From NCBI GenBank assembly GCA_037176885.1, contig JAWWNJ010000283.1:34793-98792 (forward strand): a DNA stretch of 64,000 nucleotides, in the 5' to 3' direction. The first letter of the stretch is position 1. Each line of letters begins with the position of its first letter. The notes below the pieces were generated by a model. It saw only the letters and a list, made by a program, of their open reading frames with translations, made no database searches and had not been told where the DNA came from. This document shows positions 36,151 through 48,300 of this stretch, in pieces. This stretch comes from Favolaschia claudopus. Its lineage: Eukaryota > Basidiomycota > Agaricomycetes > Agaricales > Mycenaceae. The translations under genes and the position numbers were made by a program.

Positions 36151-39100
36151 AATAATCTCATCCGAGAATCAGGGCCCTGAATCCGCTTTCCTTTTTGGGG
36201 GATTCGGGGGTTTGGAGGGATTCTGGGGTTGGATTCGGGGGTTAACAGGGATTTGGGGGTTGTTATTTAACCATCATAGACGTTAAAATGACTGTGATTC
36301 ATGTGAAATATGGGCAACTTGAGCATTTTAGCGCACGATATAGGGATTTAGGGGTTGGATTCAGGGGTTTAGAGGGATTTGGGGGTTGGATTCAGGGGTT
36401 TGGAGGGATTCGGGGGTTGGATTTAGGGGTTTAAAGGGATTCATGGGTATTACTACATAGTAGACAATCTGGTAACGGATGTAGAGCAGGGACTATGAAT
36501 TGAGTCAAAAATGCGAAGTTGGACATTTCTTTAAGGTCCAAGGCCGTTAAATTGATCCAAAATGCGAAGTTGTGTGTTCAAACCAACTCAGATGCAAAGC
36601 GGAAGCTACAAAAGCACTAGCTATCTTACCCGGGAATTGGGCACCCAATTCCTTCAAAAGGGTCCCAAACCGAGGGGAATTCGGGGCAACAACGACAGCG
36701 TGGGAGGGAATAGGGGGCAACTCCGAAAAAATGCCCCCCAAATCGAGGGAATTCGGAGCAACAGCTGGAATAGGGAGCAACACGAACTCTGCCAGAATTT
36801 TCGGACAAGAAACAAATGCACTCAACTCTTATAGCCCCAAGCAAGGCCTTATAATAAATGCAACTTGAAGGAAACCCTCTCAGCCGACGCAATTGCCCAA
36901 ACGAATTATTATAACGACTCACCAGCCCTTATAATAAATGCCAGCTAAAATCATTATTATAGTCACCGGTTGGACAGTGCGGAAAATATTGCTGGAACCA
37001 AATATGTCCCAAATGGCCTACAAACCATGGTAGTGTCACCGCAAAAGGCCTGACAGGTCTCGTCGACTTGCTATACGGCCTGGAACGGAAACCGTACGGC
37101 GAAAACCGGAACTCTGATAGCAGAGTCAATTGTGCACCGATTGCCTTGGTTGTAGGCTCGAATTGAAGCGTTCGAATGCCGCTACAAGGCTACACAGCCA
37201 GCGATCGCATTGAACTAAGTCAAGGTACTCAGGTATTGGGACGTGTTGAATATATACAGTCATTTGCGTGCAAAGACAAGTGCACTGCATCGACTGAATG
37301 TGTCTCACTGATAGGACTTGAAAGCCACACATTATAGGTCTCTGGTGTCCTGGCAAGGTTTAGGGATATCGACTTCAGATGGTATAGACACTGTGTAGAG
37401 GGGACAAGCATCGAACACTGCAACCGAACAAATACGGAATCCAGCAAGGCAACACCAGAGCAGAGACGTTAAGGTTGGTGACAACCCAGCAGCACGGATG
37501 TTAAGGTTAGCGACCCCACTCCCCCGACGGAATTCACCAAAATCCAAAATTTTTTCGGCAGCTTCGGAAAGGAAATCGAAGAGCACACAATCCAGCCAGG
37601 CAGTGGACGGGTTAACAACGGAATGCAGCAAAGTGTTGGCGAACTAGCCACTCAGACCTCCCCGCTATCGTAAAGGAAACCAAGGTCATCGGAGTGAAGG
37701 GAACAGACGTATTCAAGTAGCGACCAACCATTATAATACCACATAGCACAGAGACTCAATACAAGGCTTCAAGGGTCATCACAGTGAACAGGAGGACGTA
37801 ATCAAAGGCTAAGCAACCATTATAAGGCCAGAACAGTACCCAGTACAACCAGAGCCTTATAGTGTTCAATTGAGTCAATACAATACAATACTGTGTTGCA
37901 CCAGCCAAGTGAACACTGTTGAGCCCATGTACCAACAGCCAGAGTCAATGCCTTGTAATGATGCAAAGCCTTGGTCATATAGCCTGGAATGTGGAGGGAA
38001 ATCCAGAAAGACTAGCTATCTTCCCCGGGAATTAGGGGCCTAATTCCGTGCCAAGGGGCCTAGCTATCTTCCCCGGGAATTAGGGGCCTAATTCCGTACC
38101 AAGGGGCCTCAAAACAGCGGAATTACGGGCAACAACGACAGCGTGGGAGGGAATTAGGGGCAACACATGAAAAACACCTCCAGAATCTAGGGAATTAGGA
38201 GCAACAGCTGGAATCAGGAGCAACAGGAATCCTCCCAGAATCTTCGCAGTGGAAACAAACACACAATAAATATAGTCGAACACAGCACCCTATAAGAAAT
38301 CAAAAAGGACAACAGAATCTTATAGTCACCAGCCAGGCCTTATAAGAATTGCGACTCACTGCCAAAAAAAATTATAAGCCAGAGCCAAGGCTTATAAGAA
38401 ATGCAATTAAAATAGCCGACTCTGAGGCCTTGTAAGAAATCGGGAAAAGTGGTGGAAACCAAAAGGGTGCCAAATGCCCTACAAATCAGCCTAGTGTCAC
38501 CGCAAATGCCCAAACAGGTCTCGTTGACTTGCTATATTGAGTTGAACCGAAATCGTAAGGCAAAAAGCGAAACTGCAACAGCTCAGTCAGTTGGGCACCG
38601 ATTGCCTTGGGTATAGGCCCGAATTGAGGCGTTTGACGAGGACTATAAGAGCATGTCATCAGCGATCGAGTCGCAGGTCACCTGACATTCACGACTGGGT
38701 GAAACACTGCGTTCGAGGCCATACGCAATGCACAAGGCAATACCAAAGCACAGACGTTAAGGTTTGCGACAACTACTCAGCACGGACGTTAAGGTTAGTG
38801 GTCCCACTCCCCCGACGGAATTCACCAGAATATAAAATTTTTTCGGCAGCTTCGGAAAGGAAACCGCGGACCAAGCAATCCACCAAGGCAATGCACGGGT
38901 TAGATGACGCAAACCAGCAAGACATTGGCGAACTAGCCGCTCACAGCTGCCCGCTAGAACGTAAAGGAAGTCGCGGGTGACCGAGTCAATGGAAGGACGT
39001 ACTCAAGTGTACAAGACAATGGTCAACCATACATCAAGAAGTAAAATAGCAAGCAGTCAACCCAGTCTGACCCTGTCGAACACGTTCGGAGTGCTCTACC

Positions 39101-39566
39101 CACCAGGCCACCTTGAGTCAGAGCAGCAACTGCTTGCCTTGCAGTTTTGATTTCTACAAAACGACCCCGCACCAAGCCAACGTGTATCGCCGCAACTACA
39201 TCCGTCTGAGCAGCTATAAGGAACAGAGATGTCTCCTAGCAGGCACAGCTACTGGCCTTCAAGGGCTGTGTTTGAGTCTCCAACAATCGACCAATAGGTC
39301 TCAGTAGCGACATAGATCCAAGTCAGTCAATCCAACCGGAATCACCATATCTTCGGCAGGTGTGCACCGATTACCATGGCTGTAGGCTTGAATCAAAGCA
39401 ATTGAATAGGCCTATAAGGGTGCACTATATGTGGCTAAAGCGAACACGGTCAAAGGCCTCAAGTAGTGCAAAGACTTGAATATTTTCTGGCTACGGTAAC
39501 AGGGAATCCGGCACCGAATTCCTATTAATCTAGCTATCTTACCCGGGAATTGGGCACCCAATTCCT
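36151..39566 (+). repeat. Array 2 copy 3
   Basis: 3416 bp. No difference from copy 1 was noticed. Confidence 0.97.
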
Positions 39567-42500
39567 AATAATCTCATCCGAGAATCAGGGCCCTGAATCC
39601 GCTTTCCTTTTTGGGGGATTCGGGGGTTTGGAGGGATTCTGGGGTTGGATTCGGGGGTTAACAGGGATTTGGGGGTTGTTATTTAACCATCATAGACGTT
39701 AAAATGACTGTGATTCATGTGAAATATGGGCAACTTGAGCATTTTAGCGCACGATATAGGGATTTAGGGGTTGGATTCAGGGGTTTAGAGGGATTTGGGG
39801 GTTGGATTCAGGGGTTTGGAGGGATTCGGGGGTTGGATTTAGGGGTTTAAAGGGATTCATGGGTATTACTACATAGTAGACAATCTGGTAACGGATGTAG
39901 AGCAGGGACTATGAATTGAGTCAAAAATGCGAAGTTGGACATTTCTTTAAGGTCCAAGGCCGTTAAATTGATCCAAAATGCGAAGTTGTGTGTTCAAACC
40001 AACTCAGATGCAAAGCGGAAGCTACAAAAGCACTAGCTATCTTACCCGGGAATTGGGCACCCAATTCCTTCAAAAGGGTCCCAAACCGAGGGGAATTCGG
40101 GGCAACAACGACAGCGTGGGAGGGAATAGGGGGCAACTCCGAAAAAATGCCCCCCAAATCGAGGGAATTCGGAGCAACAGCTGGAATAGGGAGCAACACG
40201 AACTCTGCCAGAATTTTCGGACAAGAAACAAATGCACTCAACTCTTATAGCCCCAAGCAAGGCCTTATAATAAATGCAACTTGAAGGAAACCCTCTCAGC
40301 CGACGCAATTGCCCAAACGAATTATTATAACGACTCACCAGCCCTTATAATAAATGCCAGCTAAAATCATTATTATAGTCACCGGTTGGACAGTGCGGAA
40401 AATATTGCTGGAACCAAATATGTCCCAAATGGCCTACAAACCATGGTAGTGTCACCGCAAAAGGCCTGACAGGTCTCGTCGACTTGCTATACGGCCTGGA
40501 ACGGAAACCGTACGGCGAAAACCGGAACTCTGATAGCAGAGTCAATTGTGCACCGATTGCCTTGGTTGTAGGCTCGAATTGAAGCGTTCGAATGCCGCTA
40601 CAAGGCTACACAGCCAGCGATCGCATTGAACTAAGTCAAGGTACTCAGGTATTGGGACGTGTTGAATATATACAGTCATTTGCGTGCAAAGACAAGTGCA
40701 CTGCATCGACTGAATGTGTCTCACTGATAGGACTTGAAAGCCACACATTATAGGTCTCTGGTGTCCTGGCAAGGTTTAGGGATATCGACTTCAGATGGTA
40801 TAGACACTGTGTAGAGGGGACAAGCATCGAACACTGCAACCGAACAAATACGGAATCCAGCAAGGCAACACCAGAGCAGAGACGTTAAGGTTGGTGACAA
40901 CCCAGCAGCACGGATGTTAAGGTTAGCGACCCCACTCCCCCGACGGAATTCACCAAAATCCAAAATTTTTTCGGCAGCTTCGGAAAGGAAATCGAAGAGC
41001 ACACAATCCAGCCAGGCAGTGGACGGGTTAACAACGGAATGCAGCAAAGTGTTGGCGAACTAGCCACTCAGACCTCCCCGCTATCGTAAAGGAAACCAAG
41101 GTCATCGGAGTGAAGGGAACAGACGTATTCAAGTAGCGACCAACCATTATAATACCACATAGCACAGAGACTCAATACAAGGCTTCAAGGGTCATCACAG
41201 TGAACAGGAGGACGTAATCAAAGGCTAAGCAACCATTATAAGGCCAGAACAGTACCCAGTACAACCAGAGCCTTATAGTGTTCAATTGAGTCAATACAAT
41301 ACAATACTGTGTTGCACCAGCCAAGTGAACACTGTTGAGCCCATGTACCAACAGCCAGAGTCAATGCCTTGTAATGATGCAAAGCCTTGGTCATATAGCC
41401 TGGAATGTGGAGGGAAATCCAGAAAGACTAGCTATCTTCCCCGGGAATTAGGGGCCTAATTCCGTGCCAAGGGGCCTAGCTATCTTCCCCGGGAATTAGG
41501 GGCCTAATTCCGTACCAAGGGGCCTCAAAACAGCGGAATTACGGGCAACAACGACAGCGTGGGAGGGAATTAGGGGCAACACATGAAAAACACCTCCAGA
41601 ATCTAGGGAATTAGGAGCAACAGCTGGAATCAGGAGCAACAGGAATCCTCCCAGAATCTTCGCAGTGGAAACAAACACACAATAAATATAGTCGAACACA
41701 GCACCCTATAAGAAATCAAAAAGGACAACAGAATCTTATAGTCACCAGCCAGGCCTTATAAGAATTGCGACTCACTGCCAAAAAAAATTATAAGCCAGAG
41801 CCAAGGCTTATAAGAAATGCAATTAAAATAGCCGACTCTGAGGCCTTGTAAGAAATCGGGAAAAGTGGTGGAAACCAAAAGGGTGCCAAATGCCCTACAA
41901 ATCAGCCTAGTGTCACCGCAAATGCCCAAACAGGTCTCGTTGACTTGCTATATTGAGTTGAACCGAAATCGTAAGGCAAAAAGCGAAACTGCAACAGCTC
42001 AGTCAGTTGGGCACCGATTGCCTTGGGTATAGGCCCGAATTGAGGCGTTTGACGAGGACTATAAGAGCATGTCATCAGCGATCGAGTCGCAGGTCACCTG
42101 ACATTCACGACTGGGTGAAACACTGCGTTCGAGGCCATACGCAATGCACAAGGCAATACCAAAGCACAGACGTTAAGGTTTGCGACAACTACTCAGCACG
42201 GACGTTAAGGTTAGTGGTCCCACTCCCCCGACGGAATTCACCAGAATATAAAATTTTTTCGGCAGCTTCGGAAAGGAAACCGCGGACCAAGCAATCCACC
42301 AAGGCAATGCACGGGTTAGATGACGCAAACCAGCAAGACATTGGCGAACTAGCCGCTCACAGCTGCCCGCTAGAACGTAAAGGAAGTCGCGGGTGACCGA
42401 GTCAATGGAAGGACGTACTCAAGTGTACAAGACAATGGTCAACCATACATCAAGAAGTAAAATAGCAAGCAGTCAACCCAGTCTGACCCTGTCGAACACG

Positions 42501-42982
42501 TTCGGAGTGCTCTACCCACCAGGCCACCTTGAGTCAGAGCAGCAACTGCTTGCCTTGCAGTTTTGATTTCTACAAAACGACCCCGCACCAAGCCAACGTG
42601 TATCGCCGCAACTACATCCGTCTGAGCAGCTATAAGGAACAGAGATGTCTCCTAGCAGGCACAGCTACTGGCCTTCAAGGGCTGTGTTTGAGTCTCCAAC
42701 AATCGACCAATAGGTCTCAGTAGCGACATAGATCCAAGTCAGTCAATCCAACCGGAATCACCATATCTTCGGCAGGTGTGCACCGATTACCATGGCTGTA
42801 GGCTTGAATCAAAGCAATTGAATAGGCCTATAAGGGTGCACTATATGTGGCTAAAGCGAACACGGTCAAAGGCCTCAAGTAGTGCAAAGACTTGAATATT
42901 TTCTGGCTACGGTAACAGGGAATCCGGCACCGAATTCCTATTAATCTAGCTATCTTACCCGGGAATTGGGCACCCAATTCCT
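39567..42982 (+). repeat. Array 2 copy 4
   Basis: 3416 bp. No difference from copy 1 was noticed. Confidence 0.97.
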
Positions 42983-43852
42983 AATAATCTCATCCGAGAA
43001 TCAGGGCCCTGAATCCGCTTTCCTTTTTGGGGGATTCGGGGGTTTGGAGGGATTCTGGGGTTGGATTCGGGGGTTAACAGGGATTTGGGGGTTGTTATTT
43101 AACCATCATAGACGTTAAAATGACTGTGATTCATGTGAAATATGGGCAACTTGAGCATTTTAGCGCACGATATAGGGATTTAGGGGTTGGATTCAGGGGT
43201 TTAGAGGGATTTGGGGGTTGGATTCAGGGGTTTGGAGGGATTCGGGGGTTGGATTTAGGGGTTTAAAGGGATTCATGGGTATTACTACATAGTAGACAAT
43301 CTGGTAACGGATGTAGAGCAGGGACTATGAATTGAGTCAAAAATGCGAAGTTGGACATTTCTTTAAGGTCCAAGGCCGTTAAATTGATCCAAAATGCGAA
43401 GTTGTGTGTTCAAACCAACTCAGATGCAAAGCGGAAGCTACAAAAGCACTAGCTATCTTACCCGGGAATTGGGCACCCAATTCCTTCAAAAGGGTCCCAA
43501 ACCGAGGGGAATTCGGGGCAACAACGACAGCGTGGGAGGGAATAGGGGGCAACTCCGAAAAAATGCCCCCCAAATCGAGGGAATTCGGAGCAACAGCTGG
43601 AATAGGGAGCAACACGAACTCTGCCAGAATTTTCGGACAAGAAACAAATGCACTCAACTCTTATAGCCCCAAGCAAGGCCTTATAATAAATGCAACTTGA
43701 AGGAAACCCTCTCAGCCGACGCAATTGCCCAAACGAATTATTATAACGACTCACCAGCCCTTATAATAAATGCCAGCTAAAATCATTATTATAGTCACCG
43801 GTTGGACAGTGCGGAAAATATTGCTGGAACCAAATATGTCCCAAATGGCCTA
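42983..43852 (+). repeat. Array 2 copy 5, partial (870 bp)
   Basis: It holds the cassette, the half-A module and the CTTATAATAAATGCC block, then breaks after CCAAATGGCCTA where full copies continue CAAACCATGG. The sequence to the right is not related to the array. Confidence 0.96.
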
Positions 43853-44529
43853 GTATATTCCGCCCCAAAATTTTTCTATGAATACACCCAAGGGGTCCGA
43901 TGCCCTTCCCGTCCCCCGATCATTTTGAAACTTCACAGATACCTTCTACCCCCTCCAACCTACCCACCCCCAAAATTTCGCCCCCCCACCTTTCCCCGTT
44001 CCTTTTTTCTGATGTCTAAGATCTACCCTTTACTTTCGAGGCTCCGATCCGCTCCTTTCACCGGAGCAGGCCCTAAACTTTGCTTGCCCGTCCGTTTTGG
44101 GTGAAATTTTTTACACCATCATATACATCGTATTCAGACCTTCCCCTCCCCCAAAGCTCAGCTCAAGCGCAGGATTATTGAATGAGAACTCGCATAGATG
44201 CTACAAGCTGCCAAAAACTTGAAAATCCATCGGAGCATGGCCATTGCGCAACGAAAAAAAGGTGTGAGAAGTTGAAATTTCAGATCAGGAAAGTCCTAGT
44301 TCTTACCTTCAATTTCTCTCTTGGCTCGCCTGGTTTGAGCAAGTATTCATGAAGATGTGAGTTATTCTTTGAAAAGATAGGTTGGAGGAGGGTGAAAAAG
44401 TGCTGTTCAACTCGATTTAACGGGGACGTGTTTTTTATTTATAGCATATGAACACCGCGTCATCGAATTCGGCGACTCCCGGAAAAAATTCACACGGTCG
44501 AAAACCCCCTGTGCACCGTCTCCCTGCTC
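43853..44529. other. Single-copy sequence right of array 2, no gene seen
   Basis: Sequence becomes unrelated to the arrays after 43852. It starts with C-rich runs (43905-43990) and then turns more mixed, with T and A runs (44105, 44256). The 100-codon frame crossing 43852 starts inside the repeat and has no recognisable protein. I see no promoter or RNA gene. Confidence 0.6.
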
Positions 44530-44599
44530 CGAACGGAGCCATCAGCTCCGCCGTCTCCTCTTCCCACATACCACACCCGCTCCGCCGTTAGCATCGCCG

Positions 44600-44870
44600 C
44601 CAGACGCGCCCTTTCGGCGTTGCTCCGTTGCTCCGTCGGCTTTGTCGGCTTTGCTCCGTTGCTCCGTCACGTCACCATCGCGGCCGTCTCCGTTCCCACA
44701 CACAACTACACACCACCGCCTTTTCCTGCTCCGTCCTGCCCTCGACGCCGCCGTCCATGTCGTCGCTGCTCCGGTCACGTTCAACGGCGACGCTCCGTTT
44801 GCTCCGATCACGTTGGCGACGGCTCCGGTCACGTTGCTAACGGAGCCGCTTCCCACGGTCGCTTTCTGCT
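44600..44870 (+). repeat. Degenerate GCTCCG-rich tandem repeat
   Basis: GTTGCTCCG and related words (GCTCCGGTCACGTT, GCTCCGATCACGTT) recur many times between about 44600 and 44870. All frames are open by composition on both strands, giving overlapping low-complexity ORFs such as 44620-45084 on plus and 44542-44901 on minus. None resembles a known protein, so only the repeat is annotated. Confidence 0.6.
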
Positions 44871-45277
44871 GCTCCCACCACCACCACCGCTCGCCCACCA
44901 CGTCTCCCTCCCTTCACGCCGCCCTCGCGTCGCCGCCCCGTTGTCTCGCGTCGCCCCCGGCTCGGCTCTACCCGCCACTTGCTCCCACGCCGTAAACATC
45001 GCCAAATTCAGTCCTCGCTCGCTCCCCTTTCCTTTCTCCCTCCTCCAGTACTTAACTATCACTATCCCTCCCCCGCTTAGTTAAGTCCTTCCCCTCCCCT
45101 TTCACTAATACTAATCATTATTTCCTTCCTCTTGTTTTCACCCAGCCCACGCTCGCGCCGCGCGTGCATCTCCCCCAGCCGCACTCCTTCAAATACCCTG
45201 TCTCTTCAACCTCGTACATCATCCTCTCTCGCCCGCGTCGAGGATTGGGTTCTCGTGTAGGAATAGACTGTCGAATG

Positions 45278-45420
45278 GTGCGTGTACATATATATTCCTC
45301 TTCTTTTCTCTTCCCAAACCCCTTCCTTCATCTCGTCTTCCTGCCTCCCTTCACATCCTCCCTCGTTTACTCCCTGATCCTATTTCATTATCCTACTCTC
45401 CACTAACTTATGGCGTACAG
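45278..45420 (+). other. Intron-like interval of block I
   Basis: It begins GTGCGTGTAC, is pyrimidine-rich, has CTAAC at 45403-45407 and ends TACAG. Analogous intervals occupy the same place in block II (48965-49103) and block III (53882-54081). Confidence 0.4.
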
Positions 45421-45647
45421 GTTCGTTTCGACGCCGCGCTCTGCCGTCGCTCACCGCGTTCCACTTCGCGTAACGCCGAGTCCTCCCGCACCCCAAGACA
45501 CACCCACCTCATTTACCCCGCCACTCAAGACATAGCGCCCAATGCGACGAATCTGTGCTGTAGCGCGTAAATGAATGCCTTAGGTGCGTGTCTGTTTTTG
45601 CTCTATCTCTATCTCTTTCTCTAACCCGCTCTCTCCCCTGGCGACAG

Positions 45648-46358
45648 CATCTTCACGACCTCCACATAGCGTCGTACCGCCATGCCGCTCTCCCTTTCCT
45701 CTCCCGACCTCCCGCTACCCGCTACGCGGAACTCTGCGATCCAGACGCCGACTCGTTGCTTCCCACCTCCCCCACCTTCGGCACGCGCAGACCCCGTCGC
45801 TTCTCTTCGACATATACACAACCTCGCTCATTCCGCATCACCACCACACTCTCCGTCTACGAATGCGTCAGAAGCGACGTCCTTGGTGACCTAGGCGCGT
45901 CGACCGTTATCAGATCGAGTATTCAGACCTACAACGTCTTTTTAGCTGGTCCACCTCGTCCCTACCCCCTTCCACGCGCTTCTCATCTCACACCCGCGTC
46001 CCCATCTGCGTTGCACTTCGCCAACTCGATAACCAAGTCGTCGCCCCGCCGCCGCCGCCGTTCGCGAAGACGTACGTACCTTTATTGGTGTGTCAACCCC
46101 TTCTCCCCCTTCTCGCGCCTGATTAACGAGACCCCGCTCTTTCTAGCCCGCTGTCTGGGGCCTCCACTCTCCAAGTCCACTCACGGCCGCTCCGCCTGAC
46201 CCCATCCTTGCGCTCCACGCGAACACCCCGCTCCCGCCACCTCGTTTCAATGTCCTCCCTTCCGAATCAACAACATCACGAACCCTTGCCTCTAATTCTC
46301 AACCCCCGCCGCCACCGCCAATCTGTGCGCCGACGTTTCGGAGAAGTGAATTAGCGAG
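45648..46358 (+). pseudogene. Unrecognised spliced gene-like fragment
   Basis: The stretch reads open from an acceptor-like CGACAG (ending 45647) to a donor-like GTACGTACC (46072), with codon-like content such as YECVRSDVLGDLG. A 75-bp interval 46072-46146 has a GATTAAC branch-like word and ends in TTTCTAG. The next stretch, 46147-46358, is open in two frames and is followed by a 60-bp interval with GTTCGT, ACTAAC and TTTTCCAG (46359-46418). The 64-bp interval before it, 45584-45647, also has GTGCGT and CTAAC. Interval lengths and signals fit fungal introns. However, I cannot join the parts into one frame with certainty, the next stretch stops early, and no family is recognised. Pyrimidine-rich DNA is open by chance, so this is tentative. 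Confidence 0.25.
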
Positions 46359-47400
46359 GTTCGTGCCCCTAATCTTTCTTCTTCTTGACTCTACTAACCG
46401 TAGTCGTACCTTTTCCAGCACAACGTCCTGCACATTTTGCTCAACACCCCAGCCCCAACCCGCCACTCACCGTCGCCCCACCGCCCTGACTGCCGCCATA
46501 CACACCATCGACGGACTTTTCTGATGATCACATTCGCCGCTTACCCCAAGCCACTCGACGACAACGCCGCCCTCTCATCACACAACATCGACATCGCAAT
46601 GCGAGCGCTGGGAGGTTCGACTGATGTGAAACCGCCGCTAAATTCAAAGTGAGTTCATTCCTCTTTGAACAGCGAACGAACTAAATGAAACAATTATTTG
46701 GGCATGCCATCCTCCGTGCACGCGTACCTCGTCGCACCGTGCGCAGGGAGGTGAGGGCATCCGACGCGAGGTTGCGCGTTCGCGGTGGGAGGAGGGTCGG
46801 GATAGTTGATGGGGGTGGGAGGCGGGAGATACGTAAGATGAACTGGATGTTTGATACCGTACCCATGGTGTGCATAGTAGGATGGAATAAAATGAATCTT
46901 GTTTTGATTCCAATTCGACCTGCAGGTAAAGCGTGAGCAAGCAATGAAGAACTGCATTCAATGGAACAGCTGACTCATAAAACAGAACGAACACTAGTTG
47001 AATTCAAAGAATAAGTTTGTTGGGGCTGAAACGGCAGAAATCATGATCAGAGAATGAAGCATGTACTGCGTTGGTGAAATCAAAGAGACAAAATAGGAAA
47101 CCCTTCACCTTCTTCGCGAGTCAACACCAGAGCCTCGGAACGACACTTTCGAGGCGATTAATTCGATCTACCAAGTGTTTTCAATATGCGGCCGTGACCA
47201 TAGGCACATGAATGTAAGATTCGTCTTAACTATTGAGTGAGTGGCATGTAAGTCGCTTGTAAGTTCAAGTTTGGTTCAAGCCTGAGTTGAATTTGCGAGC
47301 GACGCGCGTTTTTTCGTCGGGGAGTTCGGAGTTCACTGGAACAGTTAGGGGGTCATACCATTAAAATTATACGCGAATAGACGACGACTTTGATGAGTGG

Positions 47401-48300
47401 AGAGAGATCAGCACAGGTGCGCGGAAGAACGGTCGGGGACCAAATATCCGTCATCCATTCGATTTTGATGGATTGACGGGAAATCAGTTTGCTTGTGTTT
47501 GCCCATCGGCCGATCAACGGCAAACGCGTCCTTCCTTCCGACCACCATCAACCTCGACGCGCTCCTGCCTCCTCGCACTCCCGCCGCCCCACTGCCGCGC
47601 CGCCTTTCGTTCCCACCCGCACCCTCTTCGTCGCCAGTCCCATTCTCTACCCCGCTTCGCTGCCACCGCCCCACTAATCGTCCGCGCCTGCCACCCCTCC
47701 TCTCATCCTCAAAACTTGATATCACCTCACATCTTGACGCACAACCATAAATTGACGCGTTCTGATACCGCGTCTGGTTCTGCCTTTGCTATCTGGTGCG
47801 TTATATATCATCTCCTTCACCTCTCTTTTTCTTCGACTCATCGACTAATCTAGACTTCTCATAAATCCCCGTTCACCCCGGTAAGGGTTGTTTCTTCTCC
47901 ATGACTTATTCTCATGGCATCCTCCCCCACAACAGACCTCGCGCTCGCCGGAACTATGGGTTGAGATGGACAGAGAGGCATCGCAAGTGCGCTAAAATCT
48001 TTTTGTTTCATTCTTCCACCATCTTCCTTTCCCTCCCTCAACTCCTCCGTTCACCAACTTTCCCATCCTTGCTATATTATTATCCCCTTCCACCTCGTCT
48101 TTTCTTCCCGTTCATTTCGAGGGGATACTAACTTGTCTTTCCAGTAGCTTGATTCCGGCGCACTCACCTCGTCTGTGATGCCCGTTTCTCTCCCTACCTT
48201 CTACGTCCCCTCCTGCGGCCTCGATAACCTGACACCGCCAACCCTCCCGTCATCGCTAGCCGTGACTTTTGTCCTGTCCGCCCACCTCAACGCTCCAAAA
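47401..48300 (+). other. C-rich coding-like stretch, no gene recognised
   Basis: Overlapping frames at 47473-47853 and 47493-47750 are open through C-rich DNA. The latter contains words such as INLDALLPP, which look codon-like but match no family I know. A donor-like GTGCGTTATA follows at about 47798. After 47860 I see only pyrimidine tracts, including T/C runs at 48000-48130. Confidence 0.25.

Larger units (their letters stand above)
29319..43852 (+). repeat. Tandem array 2: 3416-bp unit, four full copies plus a partial fifth
   Basis: Copies begin with AATAATCTCATCC at 29319, 32735, 36151, 39567 and 42983. All four periods are exactly 3416 bp. I noticed one substitution in the array: G at 34904, where the other copies have T (31488 for copy 1). 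The unit shares the dimeric layout, landmarks and palindrome modules of array 1 but is strongly diverged and has a G-rich cassette. The fifth copy stops at CCAAATGGCCTA (43852) and unrelated sequence follows. The small ORFs on both strands are unlike those of array 1, so no gene is called. Confidence 0.98.
45001..47400 (+). other. Degenerate gene-like block, copy I
   Basis: First of at least four spaced blocks with the same order of motifs. It has a TGTAGGAATAGA box (45256-45267) followed by GGTGCGTG and a pyrimidine-rich interval ending CTAAC...TACAG (intron-like, 45278-45420). It continues with a C-rich coding-like stretch, a donor-like GTGAGTTC at about 46650 and a CGAACGAAC word. After about 46690 base bias reverses to G-rich on plus. 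A TGACCATAGGC word at 47195 resembles the box at 48420 and 53257. No protein is recognised, and stop codons break all frames between parts, so this is probably a pseudogene or a rapidly decaying gene family. Confidence 0.4.

Noticed and set aside
29715..43700. Recurring small ORFs in array 2, including repeated VAPNS-like peptides on minus
   Set aside because: The peptide repeat is the 15-mer read in changing frames. Spacings of 31, 41 and 19 bp do not keep frame, so constraint is on nucleotides.
1..43852. Tandem arrays as ribosomal DNA intergenic spacers
   Set aside because: No 18S, 5.8S, 28S or 5S sequence is present in any unit.
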